From the NCBI RefSeq assembly GCF_009905375.1, contig NC_133649.1:235442201-235506200 (forward strand): a stretch of 64,000 nt of DNA, read 5' to 3'. Below the pieces are notes generated by a model that was not told where the DNA came from, made no database searches, and saw nothing but the letters and a program-made list of their open reading frames with translations. The stretch comes from Apium graveolens (Eukaryota; Streptophyta; Magnoliopsida; Apiales; Apiaceae). The position numbers and the translations under genes were made by a program. Within the stretch, counting starts at the first letter, position 1. Each line of letters starts with the position of its first letter. Positions 45,146 through 55,737 of the stretch are shown here, in pieces.

Positions 45146-47934
45146 ATGGCACCAAAAGACGTAATTTTTGATGGAGCTAAGTTTGTTCCTAATAACTTCT
45201 CCCCTATTCTTAGCAAGTCAGAAGCCCCATCAGAACTTCACTTCATTCAGGACTTTCTTACTAGTTCTGATATTGGGTACGCTCTGACTCAACCTGATGC
45301 AGTCTCTGGTACTCAAGTGCTGGAGTTCTGGAGAAGCGGAGTATATGATGATGGTGGTGCTCAAGGGTCCCCAAGTATAATTTTTTCTTCAGGGAAGGAT
45401 GGGCATGTCATGACATTGGGCACGGTTCGACAAGCACTACAGCTGCCTGCGAACAGTGTTTATTCTACTATTGAGGAGCCAGTTATTCAAAACATGATGG
45501 CCAGTCTGGGGTATGAGAGGACATTGGCAAAGCTGGGTCAGTTGAAGAGATCTTACATAAGGAGGGAATGGAGTTTCTTCTTTGACTGCATAACCAAGGA
45601 TTTTGCAAACAAATGTTCTAATTTCGATGCAATCCCCATATTCAGCCAACAAATCGGGTATGCTCTCATTAACCAAACTGGTTGTGATTATGCAACTGAT
45701 GTCTTAGGTTTCATTTGGGATAGAATGACAGAAGACAGAAATACTATTTACTTTGCTAGATTCTGTCAGCTTATTTATAGTTTTTGTTGTGATGATAAGC
45801 CCCAATCAGCTAGGGAATTCATTCCATCATTCAGACTAGCTAAATGAGCTTTTAATGACTTATTATCTACTGATAATAAGAAGGCTATGTTAAGACCCCT
45901 CCAAGTTCCTTTATCTGTCAAACAAGCCTTAATAACCTATGATCCAGTTAAATACACTGAACTATATCCTAATGTCCAACCATCCGAACCTCAACCATCA
46001 GCACCTACCACCTCTACACAAACACCTCAAACTTCTCAACCTCAACCTTCAGCACATACTATGAAGCCTTCATCTTCCAAACCAAAGAGGACAAAGGTTG
46101 TGCCTCAGTCTCAACAGAAGAGGAGGAGAATGATTCTGAGAGATGAATTAGATACTGAGGAACAGGTTCAAACATCAGAACCTGTTGTTGTAGAAGCTGA
46201 GAAGGTTTCTTCTGAGAAAGATACTATAACTGGGAGTTCTAGGCCCCTCAAAAGGCTTAGAAAGTTAAATTCTGATGATAGCGCTCCTACAGTGTCTCCA
46301 CCTTTGAAGAAATTGAAGAAACAGAGAGCTCACAGGGACATAGTTGAGTCAGATTCAGAGGATGTAGTGGAAGCAGCTAAGGAAGGAGATCAGGAATCTC
46401 TGATCTCAACAGAACCAATTGTTATTGAATCACTTCCTTCTACACAACCAGAAACTGCTCAAGACAGAATACCTACACCTCCTATGTCACCTATAGTTGA
46501 TCCAGTACATACTAAAAAACCAGGTACAAGTGCTGAAATTGATATTCATAACTTGATTATGCCTGAGGTTCTGTACTTGGAAGCTCCACCAACACAACTC
46601 ACTCCACCACCAACACCAATTTTGGATGTTGATCATGAACCTGGCTGCAGATCAGAATTTAGAGGATGATGTTGAAGACTCTATAGCCTCACATACTGCT
46701 ATTTTATCAGAGGATGCTAATACTGCAGGATTTGCAAGTTCTGATGCTGCCAATGAGGAAACTACTGGTGAAGCTGCTACCAATCTAAATGTTGCTGTAG
46801 CTGGTCCATCAGGACATGCACCTCGACAAACAGTTAATAAAACTGATCTAATCAAGAAGTTTGTTATGGAAGCACCAGTACCTTGGAGTGAAACTCCTAG
46901 AGGAAAGGAGTGGACTAAGGAATGGAACACAGTTAGTTTTGTTCCTTCTGAAAAGATTCTTGCTGAGCATCTGGCAAAAGCTGATGAAATGCTGTTAAAT
47001 GATGATTTTAAGGCACAGCTGAGAGTTACTGCATTGAGTACTAGGCACCTTCAAGGTCAACACTCAACAACTCATGCCAAGGTGAACAAAATTCAAGAAA
47101 CCTGGATCCAGTAAGATATGAATGTGAAACTTGAAAAGAACAGATTTTTCAAGCCAGACTTTGACAGAATTGCCTACATTGAGAAAAATCAGGAGAAGCA
47201 ACAAACTTAGATTGATGAAATTCTAAAGAATCAAGCTTCTCAGCAAACTTAACTCAATGAGATCCAATCCTCAGTGGAATTCCTTGTCTCTCTTCTTTTA
47301 CCTGCTGATGCCAAAAAGGGGGAGAAAGCGATTAAGTCCAAATGCAAATCTATTCAGACACTGAAGGGAAAGGATGATGGAAATGATGATCAGGGAAACT
47401 CTGATAAGGGTAGAGGTCAAGGTCAAGGCAAAGGATTTTTATCAAGTAAAGCTAGAATTACAAGTCAAGGAACAAGTTCTGATACTGGGAGAAGAATAAG
47501 TTCTGATACTGGTAAAAGGATAAGTTTTGGTGAACATCTGGAACTTGATGAAGAAATTTCAAAGCAATTATTTCATAAAGAAAATCCAGGAATGGACTTT
47601 GAGAGTCTAAAGGAAGAAGAAGCTAGACTCAAAGAAGAAGGTGTCAAGACAAAATCTAAAGCTTCTGTTGTTGAAAAGAAATTTCCAAAGCCTAAGGGTA
47701 TTGTGATAAAGGAAAGAACAAATTATGAGGAAACCAAAGCCAAATCACAAGTGGAAATTGATCCAAGGTCCAAGGGCAAAGAAAAGGTTGATGAACCTGT
47801 AAAGGTTTATATGCCAGTCATGGATGCAGAAATAACTGAAGAAGATGCTAGTCTTACTCTGATGATAAAGAAGTTTCTCAAACAACCTCTGACATGGCTC
47901 ATGTTGTTCAGAGTCAAGATGTAGTAAGTTCTGA
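45146..47934 (+). pseudogene. A3 ORF2, truncated by insertion of element E
   Basis: ATG at 45146. The conserved N-terminal domain matches A1 ORF2 (GYALTQP, LAKLGQLKR, RREWSFFFDCITK, CSNFDAIPI, MTEDRNTIYFARFCQLIYSF) but with mostly synonymous codon differences. A TGA near 45845, a frameshift near 46650, stops near 47112, 47208 and 47250, and a frameshift near 47870 break it. The Lys/Ser-rich middle has polypurine AAAAAGGGGGAGAAAG near 47312. Cut at 47934. Confidence 0.8.
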
Positions 47935-50900
47935 TGTTACGACCGGCATTTTATGTAATATTATTTGTGGATTTGGTATGATATTAAAGTCAAATGAAAA
48001 TATATTCAATGATTGTACGCTAGTGTGAGTGAAAATTTCTGTATTATAAATTTGCTTTGTGTAGTATATGATTTTTCAAAGCAAGAGTTTATTTAATTTC
48101 ATTATTTTTGATTTATAAGGAATATTCTAAGCTTTGGAAAAAATTTCTTTTAAAAGGTATTTTGTTCACAAATTTTGAAAATGATTTTATAAAGTCTCTA
48201 AAAATCCAAGTTATTTTATGGTATAAATTTTATAATTTTTGAACTTGTATTTTATTTTATAAAAATAAATCATTATAAATTTTAATTGTCATATTTATCA
48301 AATTACATGAATAACCTTGCATGCAAACTCTCTTCTATTCAACTAAAGGGCTAAAAAGGACAATTACAACCCCACTAACTCTCATCTTGCTAACCAAATT
48401 ACTCATTTATCCTTGCATGCAAAATGGTCCTAGTATGTGGGAAGGTTAATCTTGTCAATTCTCATTTCCACTCACTTATTTCAATCAATCAAAATCATAA
48501 AAACCCAAAGTACAAAGTATTATGATCATTCACCCCACTCCACACTCCACCCTCACTCTCTCCTCCCTCCCTCCTCCCTCACCTCTCGGTTTTTCATCCC
48601 TCTCGGCAATCACCATAGCCGAGGCCCCCATCCCCTTTCTTTTCTCCATTCTTTCACTCAAACATCCATCTTATATTCAAGTAATCTTGCTCCCTACATG
48701 TTGTCTATATATATTTCAAAGAGTTTTGAGTAGAAAGTTTAAGTTTAAGGGTTGCCTGTAAAGGTTTTAGTGAAACTCAAAATACAATCTTGATTCTTAT
48801 GGATTTAAGGTTGTTTTTGAGAGGACTACAAGGAATGAATAAATGCCAAGTCTTGAGAAGGAAACTCTTGATGATTTAATGGCCATTTCCATCCATTTCA
48901 TTCGGCCATGACCATATGGGAGCCGAATGAATGGTCCTTGAAATCATTCTTGTTGTTTTGATCAATTCTTGCATGTTTATGTGATAATGACTTGAATTTT
49001 GTGGTGAAAATTTGATAAAACTCCTTGCATGCTAAGTGATCATCTAAGTATACCTTATGCTAGGCTTGCATGTCAATTTTAAGATGAAATATATGTAGAA
49101 AATGTGTTGTTTTGGTTTGAAAAACCCGAAGGCATGCATGCATGAGGATTTCTCTTAGAATGTTGTAAGATTTTGATTATTTGGAAATATTTTGTTAGTA
49201 AGCTTTAATTTCAGTAGGTATAATGTGTTAATATTGATTTATGCTTCTTGTTGCATGGTAATAATTCGTGAGTATCTTTTATAAAAATGCATACCTTGTT
49301 GTTTCAAAAGCATGAAGATTTGTGATTTGTGAATTGTAGATTCTCTTGTTTTGCCATAATTGTACTTAAGGTAAGGATGATCTCACCAAGGTTATTTTGA
49401 GAATAAGGGAGTTAGTTCAGTATAATACCATGTTTAAGTCTTGGTTTGAGTATTGGGTTGTTGGTAGTTGAGTTTGTCAAGTCAAAACCTTGGAGAAATG
49501 AGAGTTATAGTTTCTGCAGAAAATCAGTTTAGTACACTGAGGTTTAGAGTGAGTTTTGACCATGTCATTGGTGTGCACTTTGAGGCCCAAGCTACCAGAA
49601 GTTAGTATTGGGAGTATATAAAAGGTTTTAGGAGTTGGTTGGAGGTTTGCATGTCATTTGGTTAGGTGCACAAGTAGAATAACCAAATCTGTCCAGCAGG
49701 GGACAGTTTTGTTGCAACTTAGAAATAGGGAGATTTGACCATGTCATGGGTAGGCCCTCATTAGGCCCAATTGGGCCTTAGTTAGAGGGAGTGTCAGAGA
49801 AGTTTTTCCAACCATAGTTCATAGGATATGAGTTAGAACCATGTGTCACAAGTTAATTCAAGTGAGGGCGTTTTCTGCCCAGAAAAATAGGGGAACCTTG
49901 GACTTTTAGCTTAGGCCCAAGAAGGCCCAAGCCAGGCCCTTGAGCCACATCAAGTTTGTGAGATTCCCTTAGGTCAGGAGAGTCTTGTGTAAAAGTTTTG
50001 AAGGAAAACTTGTAGTTTAAGAGTGTCTAATGTACTCAAGAAACCATAGTTGTCATTCTGAAATTTGTACCAGTGAGCACTTTCACTTATCACATAGTTT
50101 TAGAACACTTAGAAGTGAGTATTAGGTCGACCAACATATTTGTAAGATAGTATAAAGTCAGTAGAGCAAAAGGCACAAGTGAGGGTCAATAGGTTTTGGA
50201 TAATTTAGGAAAGGCACATCGAGTTAGGAAGCCAAAATTTGAAGACCTTGTCTAGTTTAGCGACCAAGTGACTTAAGTTGTGAGTCGAGATCATCCAAGC
50301 CTAGTGTTGCATTATGGTATATATGGTGATATTTGGTATTAATATATGATATGTGATTATGTGGCTACAGTGTGTACATTTGAAATATAAAGGTGGATAT
50401 AAATTAAGTGCATATAGGCCTAAGTGCCATCCGTGTTTAATTTCGGGTTGTAAATAGGTTGAGATGGTAAGAATGTATTATAATAAGGATTATTATTATT
50501 TATGTAGGATCTCGAGATGAGGGAAAACTTGCCATAAAGGTCGAGTGAAGCTCCAGTTGCTCCTACCAGTCAGACCAGACTAGCCTATCTCAAGACAAGT
50601 GATTCAACTTGACCTTCATATTTACCATAAACAGTTCATATATATCGATGCAATTATCCTGAGTCATTTTGATATGTTTAAATCAAGCGTATCTCTCGCT
50701 TATCTTTGAATTACATAGAAATGCCATGAACCCTCGAGTATGTATTGCAAGTAGATCAAAAGTCTTTTCATGATAGTTAAATGCCATGATAAAATAAAGA
50801 GTTGTTATATTACTTGATTGATCCTCTTGATTAATATGATGATGATTCCTAAGTATTGATATCTCATCCTGATACTTGAACCCCTATAGAACCTTACCTT

Positions 50901-51977
50901 GAACTCTGATAGTCAGAAACTTACCAACATGATTCCTCATTGATTGATACCCTCTTTTCTATCCTAAAGCTTGATAATTCTGATATATATATACATCCTA
51001 AGCTAGAGATCATTACCTTAACACCCATAGTATTCGTGAAGCTTATCTTCTTAATGATCCAACACCTGTACCTTGACGAGAAACCATTGCTTTAAGCCCA
51101 TTTTGGCATTACCCCTTCATATTATCCATTAGTCTCACCATATTTTCATGTCCAAGTTCTGACATATGAAAACCTTTTGGTTACCCTAATAGAGTAAAGT
51201 TTTGTGAATCATGGCCCTGAGATTTAGTACCATATTTCCCGTGTTCCGAGTTGATCTATATTCCCTTAATAAAAATGTTTACTGTTAAAAGAGATTTTTG
51301 TTACAATTCGGCATCAGCTTTTGAAATAAATAAAATATGGGTTTTCAGTCCCAAAGGGGGATAAATGTTTTCTTGAATAGTGGATCTGGACTGAGACGCG
51401 AGTCCTTTCCACACTTATATTAGGCTTAAAAGTTGCCTAGGGATTCCCGTTAATGTTTTAGAACCCAGCGAGGTTCGGGATTACTTCGCGGCTGATCACC
51501 GGCTGTAATCCGTAGCGTCATAAAACGATTTTGATTAAGACATGATTTTAAAATTATTTTGATACAAGCAAAATGATGCCATCTCTCATAGTTTTATCTC
51601 TCGTTATCATTAGTTATGTCTTTCCATTGGCATTCTTAAAAGTATATCTCGATTTATGTTTTGTGTCGTGCTGTTAGCACTTGTTGAGCATTTGGCTCAC
51701 TTCTTGCCTTACCCTGATATTACAGCTAGCAGCTATGGTTAGATTCAAGCAGACTGCCCGTAAGACCTGTGATGCTGATCCTTATGTTCGAGCTCAGGTA
51801 GAATAAATGATAGTAGTTTGTGGAGGACTCAGTTTTTTTTTTAAATCAGATGTAATAGTTGGTAGTGTTGGGCTGTTCCAAACCCTAAACTGTAAGATCT
51901 TGGATTTGGTTGTATTATTTCTTTTAAAATATTGTAATAGCTATATTTATTTTGCTGTTCAAGTTGGGGGTGTGACA
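47935..51977 (+). repeat. E 5' LTR, about 4.04 kb
   Basis: It starts TGTTACGACCGG exactly where A3 ORF2 homology ends and finishes GGGGGTGTGACA just before the primer site. Most of it has no coding potential. It contains a pyrimidine-rich stretch (48525-48640), a strong inverted repeat (48893-48934) and, 180-240 bp before the right end, the first exon of a leader ORF. The second LTR is not in the window, so the length rests on these two ends. Confidence 0.8.
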
Positions 51978-52471
51978 GGTTTTGGTATCAGAGCTACGGT
52001 TTAGAGTCCCTGGACAGCCCAAATAGGTTATAGGATTTGTGTGTAGGTTATAGATATTATGCGAGAGAGTAGGTTAAGTAAATTATTATTAATACTTCTC
52101 TTATTGGTTGTTAGCAAAGGGCGCATTCCTCGTCATCCTCTGGGTCGGACGACACTATTGCTTTCTCCGTGTATGCTGAGTTGAGGCGCGAGTTCGACAT
52201 GCTTCAGGGCAAGTACGACCGACTGATAGACCGACTGAAGAACGTGTATCCGGACAGCCGAAACTACGAAGGGAAGCCCAAGGAGCAGATGACTGCGAGA
52301 CTTGAGACCTTGGTTCAGTACGTCAACACTAAGCTTGAGGAGATGTCAGCGCACCGGGACCGTACCAGCCAGTATGTCATTCAGATGGTGGCGGATGAGC
52401 TCCAGAGCATTGTGAAGACGCTTCCAGAGGAAAAAACTACCAAGCCCCGTTCAGATGGAGTGGAGCCTTAG
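51735..52471 (+). CDS. E leader ORF, two exons (51735-51797 and 52115-52471), H3-tail-like start
   Basis: Exon 1, inside the LTR, encodes 21 residues beginning MVRFKQTARKT, close to the histone H3 tail (ARTKQTARKS). It ends CTCAG before GTAGAA, a plausible donor. Exon 2 begins after TTGGTTGTTAG; an in-frame TAG forms the last bases of the intron, so the downstream frame is closed without splicing. Joining at phase 0 gives about 139 residues: basic tail, Ser-rich stretch near the joint, then a helical region (LRREFDML, LIDRLKNV, QYVNTKLEEM) ending at 52471. Exon 2 is GC-rich for this window. The 317-bp intron removes the primer-binding site. The gene precedes gag. Function unknown; splice sites are predicted by eye. 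Confidence 0.6.
51983..51994 (+). other. E primer-binding site
   Basis: TGGTATCAGAGC five bases after the LTR end; initiator tRNA-Met, usual for chromoviruses. Confidence 0.9.
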
Positions 52472-52786
52472 TTCTTTCCATTTACCTTTCATGTTGTTGT
52501 ACTATCAGACTCTGTGGAATCCCCAGTTGTTTCCGCTGTTTCCTTTAAATAAGCCTGTTATTCCTAGAATCAGACTATGTCCCAATCCTATGTACTGTGA
52601 CCTTTAAAATTTCAATAATTATGTGTTATTGTTCCATTTGCTCTCAACTGTTATTTTATGTTTCTTTTATCATCATATATGCTTAATTTGGAAACTTGAC
52701 CCCATATGTAAATGAGAATGCCATGCGATACCCTCGAATCATTTTATCATTCATATCTGTTTTGACACAACTCTTATTTCAGGATC

Positions 52787-53677
52787 ATGCCTCCCAGAAA
52801 GAAGAACCCAACAACCACCTCCACCACAGACCCAAATATTCTTCGACTACTGGAAACCTTGCAACAGCAAACCAATGCTATAGCTCAACGACAACTAACT
52901 CTTCAACAACGAATTGAAAACCAAGATAATCGTGAGCCACACCAACCACCTGAACCACCAGTACCACCTAGACAAATTGTCACTTTCAAGGCTTTTCAGA
53001 ATGTGAATCCACCTGCATTTCATGATACCACTGATCCAGTGATAGCTAACACATGGATCAAGGAGATGGAAAGGGCTTTTGAGTTGGTACAGTTAGGAGA
53101 CGATCAGAAGATGCCGTATGCTACTTACTTCTTGAAGGGAGAAGTCATCTATTGGTCGGAATCAGTAAAGGCTATGGAAGTCACTCAGCAGGTTTCTTGG
53201 GAGAGATTTAAGAAGTTATTTCTGGACAAGTATTACCCTAAGTACATGCAGAATCAGATGAAGCTAAAATTTCTTGAGTTGAAGCAAGGGAACATGACTG
53301 TATTGGAGTATGAGAAGAAGTTCACTGAGTTGTCAAGGTTTGTGACAAAGTATACCAGCACTGAGGAGGAAAAAGCAAAGAAATTTCAGCAAGGATTGGA
53401 GCCTTGGATCAGAGATAGGGTGGCTATTTTTTAGCTTGAAACTTATGCGGGAGTAGTACAGAAAGCTGCTCTGACTGAGAATAATGGGATGCAGTCAAGG
53501 AAAGAGAGGGATAACAAGAAGAGGAAGGTTCCATTTTATGGAGAAAAGTCTGAAGCTGGAAGTTCGCAAGATCGGAATATAAAGAGGATTGGTTTTCAGA
53601 AGGGCGGAAATTTTCAAAAGAAGGGAAATTTGGGCAAAAGGCAAGAATCAAAAGGGAACAACCAGGCAAGCCAAGGG
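52787..53677 (+). pseudogene. E gag, interrupted by a stop and by element D
   Basis: ATG at 52787, MPPRKKN start. A Gln-rich coiled stretch is followed by the Retrotrans_gag core (ANTWIKEMERAFEL near 53047, VSWERFKKLFLDKYYPKYM near 53191, FLELKQGNMTVLEYEKKF near 53269). TAG at 53432-53434 interrupts the frame, which stays open afterwards as a basic Lys/Gly/Asn-rich tail to the insertion point at 53677. The zinc knuckle and all of pol would lie beyond D. The product would form the particle shell. Confidence 0.88.
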
Positions 53678-53991
53678 TGTAACACCCCCAAATTCGGGGC
53701 TGGGGATTCAGGTTGTCATGAGTTCCATTTCCCTTAATAACTACCCAATCTTAGTAAACAATCAACTACTCTGTACTGTGACCCCACAATAAACACACAC
53801 ACCACAAGTTATAGTCTCAGAGATGAATATCCAAAAATAATCACAAGTCGTTTTATTCCACTAATTATATGCCAATACACCTTAAAAGGGTTTCTGAATA
53901 AATTTACATTTCTTAGCCATTATTACAATTCATAAATATACATAAATCTGGTACATCAAAAGTTGAAGCCTAGCCTATTGGTAGTTCCTAC

Positions 53992-54075
53992 CTCAGCTAC
54001 AGCGACATCAATGCCTATAGGAAACTGCAGAACGTTTCCTAACCGCTTGCGAATCGGGAGCTTGGTCCTGTTCAT
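53992..54075 (-). CDS. D leader ORF exon 1, copy in the 3' LTR
   Basis: On the minus strand, ATG at 54075 opens 28 codons beginning MNRTKLPIRKRL and ends at GCTGAG before GTAGGA, a plausible donor. Arg, Thr, Lys, Arg and Lys fall at the same spacing as R2, T3, K4, R8 and K9 of histone H3, and its LTR position matches exon 1 of E. The 5' LTR copy (63721-63804) has one Leu-to-Pro change in the overlap and is the one that could be spliced to an internal exon; this 3' copy would not be. Coding is inferred from parallel with E. Confidence 0.45.
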
Positions 54076-55700
54076 CTTGTCTATCTGATGTTGTGTGATA
54101 AAAGAAGAAGGCAAAGGTGAGCAACAAGCCCACCAAAATAATATATAATATGATTAACAATATATGAGCCTTCTCATAGTACTCATGAAAGTCTTGGTCA
54201 AAAGAAATGAACCAAGTTTGATATCTTAATGCGATGAAGTCGCAAAATATTCAGTATATATACATATATACTTTTCAAAATCTTGGAAGTCCTCTTCCAT
54301 GCATAATATACACAAAGTTCCAGTTTATAACTGTATATAAAAAAAATATCGTTGCAAGGTGATCTCATATATCTAACCTTGTCTCAACGTTTTTCTGAAA
54401 ATCTCTGTCATTCATAAGACAACCATTAACTAGATATAAGTTTAAAACGGTGAAGTTACAAGATACTCCAATATACTTATATATTTTCCAGATACTACTT
54501 GAACTACCACCGTTCAAGTTATAATTAGTTTCAAAAGTTCATCACATAGATGAGACTACAAGACCAGATTTGAATAGATTAAATCTTTTAAAATATCATC
54601 AAAATACAATGAAGTTACGAGATACTTCATTTGATACAAACATTATTTTGAAAACTTGACCCTGCCAACACTCAACAATCGCCCAACCGTAGCCTTTCTA
54701 TCGAAGTGCTCTGGGTAGTGTTGCAGAAATATCCAATTGGATGATGAACTCATTACGGGAGTTTGCCGCGCCAGGAAGACCACTTACGATGATCAGTCGT
54801 AGTAGTACAACCCCACCATTTTCTACATGTAGAGGAGAACCTGTCGGATTTACTTGTCAACCGAACACTGAACTCCTAAGGAATGGACCACCTTAGCGGA
54901 ACTTCCAGGCCATTTGGGCCAATATAATAAGGCTGGGCCGGCGCTACTCGACCACTTACGCCACTCCTAGTTCAGATGAAATCCATGACTCTGAAACGTA
55001 AAGCTCGTCCCCACTTTCCCCAAATAGAAACTTGTTGATACGGCTCCACTAAGAAGTCGTATCTAGTTGGAAAGGAAAACTCACCGATATTTCCCAGGCG
55101 ATGCCTGTTAATGGATTAACTTGTTCCAAGAATTTTACTTCCCAAGTATTGGGTAAGTAATCAAAAACTCTTTTATCAAGACAGAAACCTTGTTGCGAAT
55201 ATAAAACACACCACAGAGCCGGATCCCTCAGGTTTTGAGCGAGTATTTAAATCCCCTTCGAAAGGAGGATCTTAAATATAAAAATGAGTTTTGGGATCCG
55301 CTCTAACTTTTAAAAATCATTTTGAAGACTCGCAAAACATTTTTGAGAATGTTCGGAGTGAAACTGATTTAAAAAAAAATCAGTCCCAATATATTAGAAA
55401 ATATCTGAATATTATTATTTAAATAATATTCCCATAAAGAATAATTGAGGTAGAAGTTGGAAAACTTATACTTGAAATGAATAGTAAATAATCAAAGATA
55501 TACTTATACGAAAGTAATATCTTTATTTGAATATCAAAAGTAAGTTTGATTATCGAACATTATTCTTTAATAAATAAAGAATATTAATAAATAATAAGCG
55601 GAGTCATAATACCTCGAATGAATATTCAAGATAATATTCATTAATAAAATAAAGTTATCGAATAAACCTTATTCGATTAATAGTTTTGAAAACTATAACC

Positions 55701-55737
<37 letters not shown>
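55701..55737. repeat. (AT)n microsatellite in the D LTR
   Basis: 37 bp of almost pure AT alternation, interrupted by AAA near 55711. Confidence 0.95.

Larger units (their letters stand above)
38513..47934 (+). mobile_element. Family A copy A3: 5' LTR to truncated ORF2
   Basis: LTR, primer-binding site, internally deleted gag, pol, spacer and ORF2, collinear with A1. It ends at 47934 inside ORF2 (homologous to A1 about 16345), where the LTR of gypsy element E begins; the remainder must lie beyond E and D, outside the window. Compared with A1 it has lost blocks in gag, integrase, RT and spacer. Confidence 0.9.
47935..53677 (+). mobile_element. Ty3-gypsy (chromovirus-like) element E: 5' LTR, leader ORF, gag
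   Basis: A 4.04-kb LTR, an initiator tRNA-Met primer site, a leader ORF and a Retrotrans_gag-type gag. It inserted into A3 ORF2 and is itself interrupted at 53677 by element D. Its pol and 3' LTR must lie outside the window. The gag sequence and 4-kb LTR suit the Del/Tekay clade. Confidence 0.85.

Noticed and set aside
48437..48761. Overlapping ORFs in the E LTR rich in Ser, Pro and Leu
   Set aside because: Two frames are open at once because of pyrimidine-rich, stop-poor sequence; no homology or conserved start.
51735..51797. A histone H3 gene or pseudogene
   Set aside because: Only the first ten or so residues resemble H3; no histone-fold sequence follows, and exon 2 is a different helical protein.
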